Positions 23,798-33,179 are shown, numbered from the stretch's first letter. The stretch is 64,000 nt of DNA from Clostridia bacterium (GCA_017936765.1 JAGBEX010000003.1:1-64000); one strand, 5' to 3'. The notes: a model not told the origin generated them from the sequence alone. Made by a program: numbers and translations.

Positions 23798-25441
23798 ATG
23801 AGCGTGATGAATGTACTTTCGCTGCTGGGCGGCCTGGGCATGTTCCTCTTCGGCATGAAGATCATGGGCGACGGATTGGAGAAGGCCGCCGGCAACCGCC
23901 TGAAGAAGCTCCTGGGCATTGTGACCCACAACCGGGTGCTGGCCATGCTGGCCGGTCTGGTGATCACCGCGGTGATCCAGTCCTCCTCGGCCACCACGGT
24001 GATGGTGGTGGGCTTCGTCAACGCGGCGCTGATCAACCTCACCCAGGCGGTGGGCGTCATCATGGGTGCCAACATCGGTACCACGGTGACCTCGCTGCTT
24101 TTGTCTGTGAAGATCGACTTTGCCGCCGTGTTCGCCTGCATCGGTCTCATCCTGACCATGCTGCCCAAGAAGCTCAATACCGCCCGTCAGTTTGGCGATA
24201 TCTGCCTGGGTCTGGGCATTCTGTTTGTGGGCATGAACACCATGTCCACCGCCATGAAGCCCTTGCAGGACTGGGACATGTTCACCAATGCCATCACCGG
24301 CGTCACCAACCCTGTGGTGGGCGTGCTGGTGGGTGCGCTGATCACCGCTGTGCTGCAGTCCTCCTCTGCCAGCGTGGGTATCCTGCAGGCCCTGGCCGGT
24401 GAAGGCCTCATCCCCCTGAAGGGTTCCATGTTCATCCTCTTTGGTCAGAACATCGGCACCTGCATCACCGCGCTGATCGCCTGCTCCGGCACCAACACCA
24501 ATGCCAAGCGCGCCGCCGTGGTGCATCTTTTGTTCAATGTGATCGGCGCTGTGCTGTTCACGGTGCTGACGGTGCTGCTGCCCCTGGATCGGTGGATCAT
24601 CAGTCTCGCGCCGGACAACCTGCGCCTGCAGATCGCCTTCATCCACATTATCTTCAACGTTACCACCACCGCGCTAATGCTGCCCCTGGCCAAGCTGCTG
24701 GAGAAAATCGCCTGCCTGGTGGTGCGGGAGAAGCACCCCGGCGCCATGGCCGAACCCATGCGCCTCAAGTATTTCGACGAGCGTCTGCTGAACACGCCCC
24801 CCATCGCCGCTGCCCAGCTGTTCAGGGAAGTGCAGCGCATGGGCGAGATCGCCCTGAACAACTTTACCGGCGCCATGTCCTGCTTTGAAAGCTGGGACGA
24901 GGAGCGGGTGGAGGAGATCAACCGCAACGAAGAGGTGCTGGACTACCTGAACAAGGAGATCACCTCCTGCCTGGTGGAGGTCCGCGGCCTTGACCTGAAC
25001 GAAAAGGACGCCCACATGGTGGGCAGCCTGTTCCACGTGGTGAACGACTGGGAGCGCGTGGGCGACCATGCCATCAACGTGCTGGACGCTGCCCGCAGCC
25101 GCCAGGAGCAGGAGATCAAGTTCTCCGCCAAGGCCGTGGCCGAGCTGGAGAACCTCTCTGCCATGGTGATGGAGCAGCTCACCACCGCCACCGAGCTGTT
25201 CAATGCCCAGAGCGACGATGCCGAGACCATCCAGGCCGTGGAAGCCAAGGAGCAGGAGATCGACGACCTCACCGAGGCGCTGCGCATCCACCACGTGGAG
25301 CGCGTGAAGAACAAGAAATGCTCTGCCAAAAACGGTATGCTCTACCTGGACATCCTCACCAACCTGGAGCGCATCGGCGACCACGCCGAAAACATCGCCA
25401 CCTCCACCGAAAGCCTGACCTCCATCACCAACAAGTGGTGA
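23798..25441 (+). CDS. Na+/phosphate symporter with C-terminal PhoU domain
   Basis: A 547-residue protein of the NptA/YjbB type. The membrane domain (about 1-310) has the two characteristic QSSSA repeats (VIQSSSATTVMVVGF and VLQSSSASVGILQA) of the Na/Pi cotransporter family. The cytoplasmic C-terminus (about 340-547) is a PhoU-like helical bundle with ERVGDHAINV and ERIGDHAENI. It imports or exports inorganic phosphate coupled to Na+. Single gene with its own promoter; the stop codon is directly followed by a family B repeat. Confidence 0.92.
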   Translation: MSVMNVLSLLGGLGMFLFGMKIMGDGLEKAAGNRLKKLLGIVTHNRVLAMLAGLVITAVIQSSSATTVMVVGFVNAALINLTQAVGVIMGANIGTTVTSLLLSVKIDFAAVFACIGLILTMLPKKLNTARQFGDICLGLGILFVGMNTMSTAMKPLQDWDMFTNAITGVTNPVVGVLVGALITAVLQSSSASVGILQALAGEGLIPLKGSMFILFGQNIGTCITALIACSGTNTNAKRAAVVHLLFNVIGAVLFTVLTVLLPLDRWIISLAPDNLRLQIAFIHIIFNVTTTALMLPLAKLLEKIACLVVREKHPGAMAEPMRLKYFDERLLNTPPIAAAQLFREVQRMGEIALNNFTGAMSCFESWDEERVEEINRNEEVLDYLNKEITSCLVEVRGLDLNEKDAHMVGSLFHVVNDWERVGDHAINVLDAARSRQEQEIKFSAKAVAELENLSAMVMEQLTTATELFNAQSDDAETIQAVEAKEQEIDDLTEALRIHHVERVKNKKCSAKNGMLYLDILTNLERIGDHAENIATSTESLTSITNKW

Positions 25442-25625
25442 CCAGAGGGGCTTTGCCCCTCTGGACTCCCCACGAAGGGCCGCTCGATCCGCAACCTCAA
25501 TCGTCGCCTTCTCGCCTAAAGGCTCGAATGCTCGTTTCGGTTGATTCGCTCAGCTCGCTGCTTCCGCCACTGGCGGCGCTCGCATCGCTCACCCTTTCGA
25601 AACCCATCTTCTGTGATTGGAAGAT
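25442..25625. repeat. Family B long dispersed repeat, copy 2
   Basis: Same order as at 20724-20897: a CCAGAGGGGC/GCCCCTCTGG hairpin directly after the stop codon, then the shared core. The hairpin stem is one pair longer than in copy 1, kept paired on both sides. Confidence 0.85.
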
Positions 25626-25640
25626 GGGTTTTTCCTTTGC

Positions 25641-25680
25641 GGGGGTCACGGCGCATAACGGATGCGCCGCGACGCGGGGG
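25641..25680. repeat. Family E repeat, copy 2
   Basis: GGGTCACGGCGCA, loop, TGCGCCGCGACGCGG. Compared with 42628-42668 the stem pair G-C is replaced by A-T (GGCGCA/TGCGCC against GGCGCG/CGCGCC). Confidence 0.75.
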
Positions 25681-25687
25681 AATATCT

Positions 25688-25760
25688 TGGCTCCCCCTCC
25701 GGGGGAGCTGGCTGAGCGAAGCGAAGACTGAGAGGGCTGCGCTACTTGCACCAACGCTTT
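25688..25760. repeat. Family G half-element
   Basis: GGCTCCCCCTCCGGGGGAGC followed by a GCTGAGCGAAGCGAAG stretch and a GCTACTTGCACCAACGC end. It matches the right half of the 3548-3722 palindrome in order, with its own variable hairpins. Confidence 0.65.
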
Positions 25761-25776
25761 TCTTATCTATGCAATT

Positions 25777-25866
25777 GTAGGGGCGAACTGCGTTCGCCCG
25801 CCACGCTGCATGACCTGCCTACTGGGCAAAGGTGCAGCGCCGCGGGGGATCACAGATCGCCCCTAC
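25777..25866. repeat. Family C repeats as an inverted pair
   Basis: A left copy (25777-25802, GTAGGGGCGAAC...GTTCGCCC) and a right copy in opposite orientation (25842-25866) enclose about 40 bases, giving a MITE-like 90-bp unit with terminal inverted repeats. With the preceding blocks it fills the 25442-25893 gap; no gene was seen there. Confidence 0.7.
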
Positions 25867-25893
25867 AGGTGTTATATTCGTTTTGAGGTTGCC

Positions 25894-26808
25894 TTACAGG
25901 CTCTCCATAAAATCCTCATAGGTAAACTGTGCGGCTTCCTCCGCCGTCAGCACATGGGCAAAGGTGGCCCTTTCATGTGCCGGGGCGGGGTATTCCGCGT
26001 AATAGCCGCATTCGTGGAAGGGCGGCTTGTCCCAGTCGTGCCAGCCTTCCGGGCGGATGTGAGCGCCGATGGTACAATCCAGCAGCACGGTTTTGGCATA
26101 GTCGCGCCAGGGGCGACCCAGGTAGCAGCTGGCAGGGGGGACATTCTCGCCCAGGAAGCGGCAATGCTTGAACACATAGCCGTACTCCTGTCCCTCAGGG
26201 GTGGAGGCGGCGGTGGCGTAGCCTGCGTCTACCGATACGATGTCGCAATCCTCAAACCAGGCTGCCGCGCCGCCGAAGATGAAGTCCACATCCCCCTCGA
26301 TGCGGCAGCGGCGGTAGGTGTGGCGCTGGGGCGTGCGGGGCGCGAACTGCTTGGGGCCGATGAACCCGTTCTTCTGCAGCTCCTTGGGGGGCAGGGGAGC
26401 AGTGAACAGCGTATCCTGGTGGGAGCGCAGGGTGCATTCCTCGCAGGTGAAAAAGTCCCCGTCCGCATACAGGGCGATGGCCTGTCCCACCTGCTGGCGG
26501 GGGGCAGCGGCGTTTTCAACGGTGAGGCGGCGCAGGGTGACGTGGGGTGCGTCCACCAGCAGCGTAGCGGTGCGGAAGGTGCCGCGGTTCATGCCATCGG
26601 GCAGGACTTCCTTGGCGCCATCGTCCCAGGTGATGATGCTCTCCCCGGCACCGCTGCCCTCCAGCGTGGTGTGGGGGCGCTGCAGGACGATCTTCTCCCG
26701 GTACACGCCGGGGGCAAGGCGCAGGGTGATGGGTTCGTCATCCTTTGGCAGGGCGGCGATGGCGCGGCTCAGTGCATCCTCGCCGGGGAAAACCTGGATC
26801 TCATTCAT
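25894..26808 (-). CDS. Pectinesterase (CE8), no signal peptide
   Basis: A 304-residue parallel beta-helix pectin methylesterase that removes methyl esters from galacturonan. All family motifs are visible in order: GVYREKI, GQAIALYADGD, SHQDTLF (Asp acid/base), VDFIFGG (Asp nucleophile) and YLGRPWRDY (substrate Arg). No signal peptide is present, so it probably works in the cytoplasm on imported methylated oligogalacturonides. The ATG at 26808 overlaps the stop of the upstream DUF3783 gene by 8 bases (ATGAATGA), with GGAG in front; a longer TTG start is rejected. The stop codon lies about 28 bases from the family C repeats. Confidence 0.9.
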   Translation of the reverse strand: MNEIQVFPGEDALSRAIAALPKDDEPITLRLAPGVYREKIVLQRPHTTLEGSGAGESIITWDDGAKEVLPDGMNRGTFRTATLLVDAPHVTLRRLTVENAAAPRQQVGQAIALYADGDFFTCEECTLRSHQDTLFTAPLPPKELQKNGFIGPKQFAPRTPQRHTYRRCRIEGDVDFIFGGAAAWFEDCDIVSVDAGYATAASTPEGQEYGYVFKHCRFLGENVPPASCYLGRPWRDYAKTVLLDCTIGAHIRPEGWHDWDKPPFHECGYYAEYPAPAHERATFAHVLTAEEAAQFTYEDFMESL

Positions 26809-27187
26809 GATGCTCCGCTTCCTTCCCCTGGGCAATGGCGGCCCGCTCGGCCGTCAGCTCCTTGTGCAGCTCCACGGGATTCCAATGGGCGTTGGTGGGG
26901 GTCACCACGGCCTTGAGCCGGATGGGCAGGCGGCCCTGCTTCAGCGCGGCCAGCAGGCGGGTGGCCAGCTGCTGGGTGAAATTGGCCATCACCAGCATAT
27001 CCTCGGTGAAGGTCTCTTCCGGGGCGGGAGCATCGGTGCGATCGGCCATGCCGCAAAGCGCGCCGATGGTCTGGCCATAGTCGCTGGCTTCCACCGGGCA
27101 GACCTGGATGCCCAGGCGCATACAGGTGAAGCGCAGCTTGCTGAGTTTATCGGCAGGGATGTTGAAAACAAGGATCATAGGCTTCAT
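26801..27187 (-). CDS. DUF3783-like protein
   Basis: A 128-residue protein beginning MKPMILVFNIPADKL, with a compact alpha/beta pattern and segments CMRLGIQVCPV and MLVMANFTQQLATRLLAAL that resemble DUF3783 proteins. Function unknown. AGGAGG lies 7 bases before the ATG at 27187; the in-frame extension upstream is not supported. Its stop overlaps the pectinesterase start by 8 bases, so the two are translationally coupled, but no pectin-related role can be inferred from the sequence alone. Confidence 0.65.
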   Translation of the reverse strand: MKPMILVFNIPADKLSKLRFTCMRLGIQVCPVEASDYGQTIGALCGMADRTDAPAPEETFTEDMLVMANFTQQLATRLLAALKQGRLPIRLKAVVTPTNAHWNPVELHKELTAERAAIAQGKEAEHHE

Positions 27188-27323
27188 GGGGATACCTCCT
27201 TGCAGGTTCTGCACAAGAAATTCGACGGCGGCGTGAAAAACCCTGCCGGTGCAAGAGGTTGTTGTTTTCGTAGGTTGATTATGATAAGATGGGCATACAG
27301 AAAAACGAACAGGAGGCATCCTT

Positions 27324-29201
27324 ATGTCTTGTTTTGTTGTGCAATCCCCCAATGCCAGCGTGCAGCTGCACCTGTGCCTGCAGGAGGGCAGGCTCTGCTG
27401 GTCTGCCGAGAAAAACGGCGTGGCGCTGGTGGAAGCTTCTCCCCTGGGCATCGACCTGGCGCAGGGCGCTTATGATGATGGCTTTACCCTGGTGAAGGAG
27501 GAGCGGGGCGTTATCGACGAGAGCTACTCCATCCCCGCCTTCAAAAAGAGCCTGTGTCTCGACCAGGCCAACACCCTGACTCTGGTGGTGGAGAACGCCG
27601 CAGGCCGGATGTACGTGGACGCCCGCGCCTATGACGATGGCGCTGCCCTGCGCCTGCGCATCCCCGGCGAGGGAGCCTGCCAGGTGAAATCCGAGACCAC
27701 CGGCTTTGCTATTCCCCAGAGCGCCGGGCAGGTCTATGGCATGAAGTATGTCTTCTCCTACGAGGATCACTATCACCCCATTCCCCGCTGCGACATGGCT
27801 CAAAACAACCTGGCATTCCCCGTGCTGGTGGACTGCGGCCAGGGCGTGTGGGCGCTGTATGCCGAGGCGGCGGTGTTTGGCGATTACGGCAGCAGCACCC
27901 TCTGCTCCACGGAAGATGTACCCATGACGCTGAAGCTGCGCCAGGCGCCCGACCAGATCGGTGCCACGGAGACCGCATTTCCCCTGGCTACCCCCTGGCG
28001 TGTGGTGCTGTGCGGCGATCCCGGCGACTTCATTACCTCCAACACCCTGGAGAACCTGAACCCGCCCTCCATTGTGGAGGATGCGTCCTTCATCCGTCCC
28101 GGCACCTCCGCCTGGAGCTGGATGACGGAGAACGACTCCACCAAGGATCCCGTGCGCTGCCGCGAGTATGTGGACTATGCCGCCGCAATGGGCTTCGACT
28201 ACTACCTGGCCGACGGCGGCTGGCCGGGCACGGTGGATATCCCCGAACTGGTGAAGTACGCCGAAAGCAAAGGCGTGAAGATCTGGATCTGGGAACACAG
28301 CGCCGCCATCCGCTCCCCTGAAATTGCCGAGGAAAAGCTGAGCCTGTGGGCGTCCTGGGGCGTGGTGGGCGTGAAGATCGACTTCTTCGAGAGCGACGGC
28401 GCTCATCGTGTGAAGCAGTATGACTATCTGGCTCAGATCGCCGCCAAGCACAAGCTGATGCTGAACTTCCACGGCTGCATGAAGCCTGCGGGCGAGAGCC
28501 GCACCTGGCCCCACGTTATGACCCGTGAGGCGGTGATGGGCGGCGAATATCTGCAAAACTTCTCCACCTTCCTGCCCGGCGGCCCCGATGCAGCCCACAA
28601 CTGCACCCTGCCCTTCACCCGCAACGCCATGGGTCCCATGGACTATACTCCTGTGTGCTACGAGACCTACCTCACCGGCACCACCGACGCCCATCAAACC
28701 GCGCTGCCGGTGATCTTCACCAGCTATATCCTCCACATTGGCGAGGGTGCCGAAAAGGTGCTGGCGCATCCCGCCCGGCCCTTCCTGAGCCGCGTGCCTG
28801 CCGCCTGGGACGAGACCCGCGTGCTGGAGGCCTATCCCGCGGCCTTCGTCACCATGGCGCGCCGCAAGGACGAGAGTTGGTATGTAGGCGGCATTTGCGC
28901 CCGCCGTCCCCGCAACAGCAAGGTGAAGTTCGACTTCCTGGAGGAGGGCGTCGCCTACACCGCCACCCTCTATGCCGACGATCTTTCCGACGAGCGTCCC
29001 TTTGACGTGGCGGAGGGCGCGCTGCCTGCCCCCGATGCGGCCATGGTGGCTGCCCTGGAGGCCATGAGCCAGCGTCCTGCCCACCACCAGCATGATATGC
29101 ACGCCATGAAGATCACCACCTTCACGGTGAAGAAGGGCGATGTGCTTACCATTCCCATGAGCGTCAACGGCGGCTTCGCCATGACGGTGGACAAGGCCTG
29201 A
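27324..29201 (+). CDS. GH97-family alpha-glycosidase, cytoplasmic
   Basis: A 625-residue protein of glycoside hydrolase family 97 with N-terminal super-beta-sandwich (about 1-260), a (beta/alpha)8 barrel (about 265-520) and a C-terminal beta domain. Barrel motifs are WIWEHSA, VGVKIDFFESD with Asp353 placed like the nucleophile of retaining GH97 enzymes, and TREAVMGGEY. Retaining members are alpha-galactosidases, inverting ones alpha-glucosidases; the Asp favours the retaining type. Most GH97 enzymes are exported by Bacteroidota, but no signal peptide is visible here. AGGAGG site 7 bases before the ATG. The stop codon is 1 base from the end of the convergent yunB gene. Confidence 0.85.
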   Translation: MSCFVVQSPNASVQLHLCLQEGRLCWSAEKNGVALVEASPLGIDLAQGAYDDGFTLVKEERGVIDESYSIPAFKKSLCLDQANTLTLVVENAAGRMYVDARAYDDGAALRLRIPGEGACQVKSETTGFAIPQSAGQVYGMKYVFSYEDHYHPIPRCDMAQNNLAFPVLVDCGQGVWALYAEAAVFGDYGSSTLCSTEDVPMTLKLRQAPDQIGATETAFPLATPWRVVLCGDPGDFITSNTLENLNPPSIVEDASFIRPGTSAWSWMTENDSTKDPVRCREYVDYAAAMGFDYYLADGGWPGTVDIPELVKYAESKGVKIWIWEHSAAIRSPEIAEEKLSLWASWGVVGVKIDFFESDGAHRVKQYDYLAQIAAKHKLMLNFHGCMKPAGESRTWPHVMTREAVMGGEYLQNFSTFLPGGPDAAHNCTLPFTRNAMGPMDYTPVCYETYLTGTTDAHQTALPVIFTSYILHIGEGAEKVLAHPARPFLSRVPAAWDETRVLEAYPAAFVTMARRKDESWYVGGICARRPRNSKVKFDFLEEGVAYTATLYADDLSDERPFDVAEGALPAPDAAMVAALEAMSQRPAHHQHDMHAMKITTFTVKKGDVLTIPMSVNGGFAMTVDKA

Positions 29202-29202
29202 T

Positions 29203-29865
29203 CTAGGGGATCAGATCCAGCATATCGGAATCCCCGTTCAGGTCAACGAAGGAATCCGGCACCTGCCCCACGATGATGTTCTCGGCCACCGCCATCTGGG
29301 TGGAGGCCTCCATCATGGTGGAGCCGGTGGGGATCACCAGCCGCACCGTGGCGGTGAGGGTCAGCAGCAGCTTGTGCCGGGTCTGGTTGATGCCGGCGGT
29401 CTGGAATTCCGTGTCGAAGCGGGGGATCACCGCCCCCACGGGCAGGATGCGCACCCGGATCCGCGGCCCTGCACCGGCGAAGATGGTCAGCCCCAGGGCA
29501 GAACCCAGCGGCACGGAAATGCTCTGGTCCTCCAGTTCCTCCAGCTTCTTCTGTGCCAGGAGCGTCACGTGGGAGGCCAGGCGGTTCATTTCCGCCGTGT
29601 TGGCCTGGATGAGCCGCACCGTGCCGTCCTCGCCGCAGGTCACGGTCATCAGTTGGTCATAGCTCACCTGGGAGGTGATGGTCTCCTCCACGGCCTCGTT
29701 GAGGATCTGCACCGCCAGCGACCGCGCCCGGGCATCCGCCAGGGACAGCACCACCCCGGTCAGGTTCCCATCCAGATACCACCAGCAAAGAGCAAACAGC
29801 ATCACCGCCGCGCCAAAGCCATAGAGCAGGGTACGGCGGGTTTTATTTTCACATCGTGCAGACAT
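29203..29865 (-). CDS. yunB: Sporulation protein YunB
   Basis: A 220-residue protein matching the YunB family. It has an N-terminal transmembrane helix (about 14-32), then ARSLAVQILNEAVEETI, then VPLGSALGLTIFAGAGPRI and a late QMAVAENIIVGQVPDSF, the usual landmarks. YunB is made in sporulating cells, under SigE in Bacillus subtilis, and acts in endospore assembly, which supports a spore-forming host. The ATG at 29865 has GGAGG 8 bases upstream; an in-frame extension to 29901 is rejected. Convergent with GH97 and divergent from the PBP gene. Confidence 0.9.
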   Translation of the reverse strand: MSARCENKTRRTLLYGFGAAVMLFALCWWYLDGNLTGVVLSLADARARSLAVQILNEAVEETITSQVSYDQLMTVTCGEDGTVRLIQANTAEMNRLASHVTLLAQKKLEELEDQSISVPLGSALGLTIFAGAGPRIRVRILPVGAVIPRFDTEFQTAGINQTRHKLLLTLTATVRLVIPTGSTMMEASTQMAVAENIIVGQVPDSFVDLNGDSDMLDLIP

Positions 29866-29887
29866 TGCGAAACCTCCTTCGTTCTTA

Positions 29888-29917
29888 TTGTGTAGCGGCA
29901 AGCAGTTGTGCTATAAT
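29888..29917 (+). promoter_or_regulatory. Promoter of the PBP operon
   Basis: TTGTGT (29888-29893) and TATAAT (29912-29917) with an 18-base spacer; TGC directly before the -10 adds an extended element. Confidence 0.75.
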
Positions 29918-29973
29918 TACCCTGTACTCTTATGCCGATGTACAGGACGAAATGTCCGCGGAGGTGAACCCCT

Positions 29974-32823
29974 TTGAGAAGAAGCAAGCGCTATGAGCAG
30001 GAGCAGCCCGCCCAGCTCCCGGCTCAATATGACGAAGCCTGGCAGGAGGATCAGCAGGTCTACCCGCCGCAAAATGCCTACGCCCCGGATTATGACGAGG
30101 CGGTGGATGCCTATGCCCACGAGGATTTCTGGGATGAGCAGCCGGTTTATGACGATGTGGTGCTGCCCCAGGAGGAGCCGGTGCATTCCCGCAGCATCTT
30201 CAAGCCTGCCACGAAAAAGCCCAACTTTGTGCTGTCCGTGGCGGTGAACGTGGTGCGCATCTTGGCGGTGATGGTGCTTTTGGCCGGTCTTGCCCTGGTG
30301 GGCGCGGTGGCGGGCATCGCCAAGGGCTATATGGAGACCGCCCCCGACCTGAACCTGGCCTCTTTGCAGGATCAGGCGCAGACCTCCTTTATTTATGACG
30401 CCAACGGCAATCTCATCACCGAATACAAGGGCATCGAGAACCGCGTGATGGTCTCCATCGCCGCCATGCCGAAATATTTGCAGCAGGCCTTTGTGGCCGT
30501 GGAGGACGCCCGCTTCTACACCCATTCCGGCATCGACCTGAAGCGCATCGTGGGTGCGTTTGTGTCCAATCTGTCCTCTTCCTCCACCCAGGGTGGTTCC
30601 ACCATTACCCAGCAGCTGATCAAAAACACCCTGCTTTCCAGCGAGCAAAGCTACAAGCGCAAGATCCAGGAGGCCTACCTGGCCATGCAGCTGGAGCAGA
30701 AATACACCAAGGACGAAATTCTGGAAGCCTACCTGAACACCATCTGGCTGGGCGAAAACTATTACGGTGTACAGACCGCCGCGGAGGGCTATTTCGGCAA
30801 ATCCCTGGCGGAGCTGACCCTGCGGGAATGCGCCATTCTGGCCGGCACCTGCAACAGCCCCTATTACTACAATCCCCGCCGCAACTACTACACCCGCTCC
30901 AAGGAGGGTGTGGACTATGTGGGCATCACCAACGACCGCACCGACTATGTGCTGCGCTGTATGTATGAGAGCCAGTTCATCACCTACGAGCAGTATCAGG
31001 AGGCGCTGAACCCGGCCACGGCCAATGTGCTGGAAAAGGACCCCAGCACCGGCACGGGGATGTATGCCCACGCCCATTATGTGGAATACGCCATCCGCGA
31101 GGTGGTGGACATCCTGCTGGAAATGGAAGGGCTGGACAACACCACCGCCAACCGCAACGCCATGGAGAACAAGCTTCGCTCCGCAGGCTACCACGTGAAG
31201 CTGGCCATCGATACCGATATCCAGCAGACCGTGGAGGACACCCTGGAAAACTGGACGAAGTACCCCTCCCTGCGCGACCCCTCCGACAAGATCTACCGCA
31301 GCAAGAATGCCGACGGCACCTATGATGAGATCATCCAGCCCCAGGCAGCGGCCGTGGTGCTGGACTACCGCAGCGGCGAACTGAAGGCCATTGTGGGCGG
31401 GCGCACCAAGCCCACCGCGAAAAAGACCCTCAACCGCGCCGTGGACATGAAGATGCCCGTGGGTTCCTCCATCAAGCCCATTGCGGTGTATGCCCCGGCG
31501 CTGGAGCTGGGCGCCTCTCCGGCCAGCATCGTGTACAATATGCCCCTGCCCATTTCCGGCTGGAAGGACGCCAAGGGCAATGATACCTGGCCGAAGAACT
31601 ACGGTGGCGGCGGCTACACCGGCCCCACCACCCTGCGCTATGCCATGAAGAAGAGCCTCAACACCGCCGCGGCACAGACCCTGATGACCATGGTAGGCGT
31701 GGGGCGCTCCACGGATTTCCTTTTGCGCATGGGCATTGACGAGGATCATATCGACCAGACGCCCTTCGGCCTGAGCCTTGGCTCCAGCGGCATCACCCCC
31801 CTGCAGATGACGGTGGCCTTTGGTGTGCTGGGCAATGGCGGCGTGTATCAGGAGCCCATTTCCGTGCTGGGCATTTCCGACAGCGAGGGCAATGTGGTGT
31901 GGGACGGCCACGCCAACCAGGAGCGTCGGCGCGTGTTCTCGGAATCCACGGCGTGGATGATCGTGGATATGCTCAAGGACGCTGTGTCCGGCGGCACCGG
32001 TACCTCCGCCAAGATCAAAGGACAAACCGTGGCGGGCAAGACCGGCACCAACTCCGACCAGAAGGGCGTGTTCTTCTCCGGCATGACGGGGTATTACGCC
32101 TCCGCCATCTGGGTGGGTCACGACAACTACAAGGCGCTGAGCGGCTCCTCCACGGGCAGCGGCGCGGCGGCTCCCCTGTGGCAGAGCTACATGAGCAAGA
32201 TCCACACCATGAAGAACCTGGGCAACCGGGACATCCTGGACGGCGACCCCACCCAGTATGGTCTGGTGCGGGCCACCACCTGTGCGGTGTCCGGCCAGCT
32301 GGCCACGGATGCCTGCCGCAACGACGCCATGGGCTATGGCACCGTGACGGACTGGTGGGCGCAAGGCACCGTACCCACGGTGTCCTGCCAGATGCACGTG
32401 GTGCAAACGGTCTGCTCCGAAAGCGGACAAATCGCCTCCCAGTACTGCCCCTATGCGGTGCAGAAGGGCGTGATCCGCCTGCCCCAGGGACATCCGCTGT
32501 ATAAATTCATCGGCACCAGCTATGAGGACGTGCTGGCAGACTATCTGGGCAGCGCCTCGGCGGTCAGCGGCACCTGCACGCTGCACACCGCCTCCAATGG
32601 CGGCAACACCCTGGTGCAGAATACCCTCATCCCCGACGCCCAGCTGCTGATCTCCCAGGCCCAGAGCATGATGAGCGGCATGGACGCCTCCAGCGCCCAG
32701 TATCAGAGCATCCAGAGCGCCATTGCCTATCTGCAGGCGGTGATCTCCTCCGGCAATCCCAGCCAGGGCGAGGTGGCGCAGGCCATGGGCCGCCTGACCC
32801 AGGCCATGGCGGGTATCTACTGA
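29974..32823 (+). CDS. Bifunctional class A penicillin-binding protein
   Basis: A 949-residue murein polymerase/transpeptidase. Residues 1-85 are an acidic, Tyr/Gln/Pro-rich cytoplasmic tail, 88-118 the membrane anchor. The GT51 glycosyltransferase domain (about 135-320) has Glu177 in VEDARFY and the QGGSTITQQL motif. The transpeptidase domain (about 390-740) has Ser498 in SSIKP, an SLN-type motif in KSLNTAAA and KTGT at 689-692. The C-terminal 200 residues include cysteine-rich PASTA-like or unassigned segments. It begins with TTG: GGAGGTGA lies 6 bases upstream and no better start follows. The next gene overlaps by one base. Confidence 0.93.
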   Translation: MRRSKRYEQEQPAQLPAQYDEAWQEDQQVYPPQNAYAPDYDEAVDAYAHEDFWDEQPVYDDVVLPQEEPVHSRSIFKPATKKPNFVLSVAVNVVRILAVMVLLAGLALVGAVAGIAKGYMETAPDLNLASLQDQAQTSFIYDANGNLITEYKGIENRVMVSIAAMPKYLQQAFVAVEDARFYTHSGIDLKRIVGAFVSNLSSSSTQGGSTITQQLIKNTLLSSEQSYKRKIQEAYLAMQLEQKYTKDEILEAYLNTIWLGENYYGVQTAAEGYFGKSLAELTLRECAILAGTCNSPYYYNPRRNYYTRSKEGVDYVGITNDRTDYVLRCMYESQFITYEQYQEALNPATANVLEKDPSTGTGMYAHAHYVEYAIREVVDILLEMEGLDNTTANRNAMENKLRSAGYHVKLAIDTDIQQTVEDTLENWTKYPSLRDPSDKIYRSKNADGTYDEIIQPQAAAVVLDYRSGELKAIVGGRTKPTAKKTLNRAVDMKMPVGSSIKPIAVYAPALELGASPASIVYNMPLPISGWKDAKGNDTWPKNYGGGGYTGPTTLRYAMKKSLNTAAAQTLMTMVGVGRSTDFLLRMGIDEDHIDQTPFGLSLGSSGITPLQMTVAFGVLGNGGVYQEPISVLGISDSEGNVVWDGHANQERRRVFSESTAWMIVDMLKDAVSGGTGTSAKIKGQTVAGKTGTNSDQKGVFFSGMTGYYASAIWVGHDNYKALSGSSTGSGAAAPLWQSYMSKIHTMKNLGNRDILDGDPTQYGLVRATTCAVSGQLATDACRNDAMGYGTVTDWWAQGTVPTVSCQMHVVQTVCSESGQIASQYCPYAVQKGVIRLPQGHPLYKFIGTSYEDVLADYLGSASAVSGTCTLHTASNGGNTLVQNTLIPDAQLLISQAQSMMSGMDASSAQYQSIQSAIAYLQAVISSGNPSQGEVAQAMGRLTQAMAGIY

Positions 32824-33179
32824 TGAACAGCGTATACGAAGCATTGCAAAGCCTGCGCGCGCCCATCCAGCAGGGGGAATACGACCTGCACCGCATGGTG
32901 ATGGACGCGCTGCAGGCCCAGGGGATCATCTGTGAGCATGAGGTCCCCTTAGCGCCCCGCTGCCGCATCGACCTGATGTGCGGCGGCGTGGGCATTGAGA
33001 TCAAGCGGGGCAAGCCACAAAGGGCGCGGCTGATCGAGCAGCTGACCCGCTATGCCCGATGTGAACGGGTGGAAGAACTGATCCTGGTGGTGGAGCGCAG
33101 CGTGGACTTGCCCAGAATGCTCTGCGGCAAGCCCCTGCGGGTGGTGTGCCTGAACCGGTTATGGGGGATCGCGCTATGA
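32823..33179 (+). CDS. Small PD-(D/E)XK-like nuclease fold protein
   Basis: A 118-residue protein. The pattern RCRIDLM, about ten residues, then GIEIKRGK gives the D...(D/E)xK active-site layout of the PD-(D/E)XK superfamily, and the preceding helix contains a candidate Glu. This is a by-eye fold inference, not a recognised family. It starts in the TGATG overlap of the PBP stop, and its own stop overlaps the SNF2 helicase start (ATGA), so it is made together with the helicase. It could be a nicking or junction-resolving nuclease, or a DNA-binding adaptor if inactive. Confidence 0.55.
   Translation: MNSVYEALQSLRAPIQQGEYDLHRMVMDALQAQGIICEHEVPLAPRCRIDLMCGGVGIEIKRGKPQRARLIEQLTRYARCERVEELILVVERSVDLPRMLCGKPLRVVCLNRLWGIAL

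Noticed and set aside
29917..32844. A 975-codon open frame on the strand opposite the PBP gene
   Set aside because: It mirrors the PBP coding sequence, has His/Gly/Ala/Val-rich low-complexity composition and no ribosome binding site; the plus strand has all PBP motifs. Similar long antisense frames opposite 4346-7093, 12418-14589, 39464-42538 and 61502-63424 were dropped for the same reasons.
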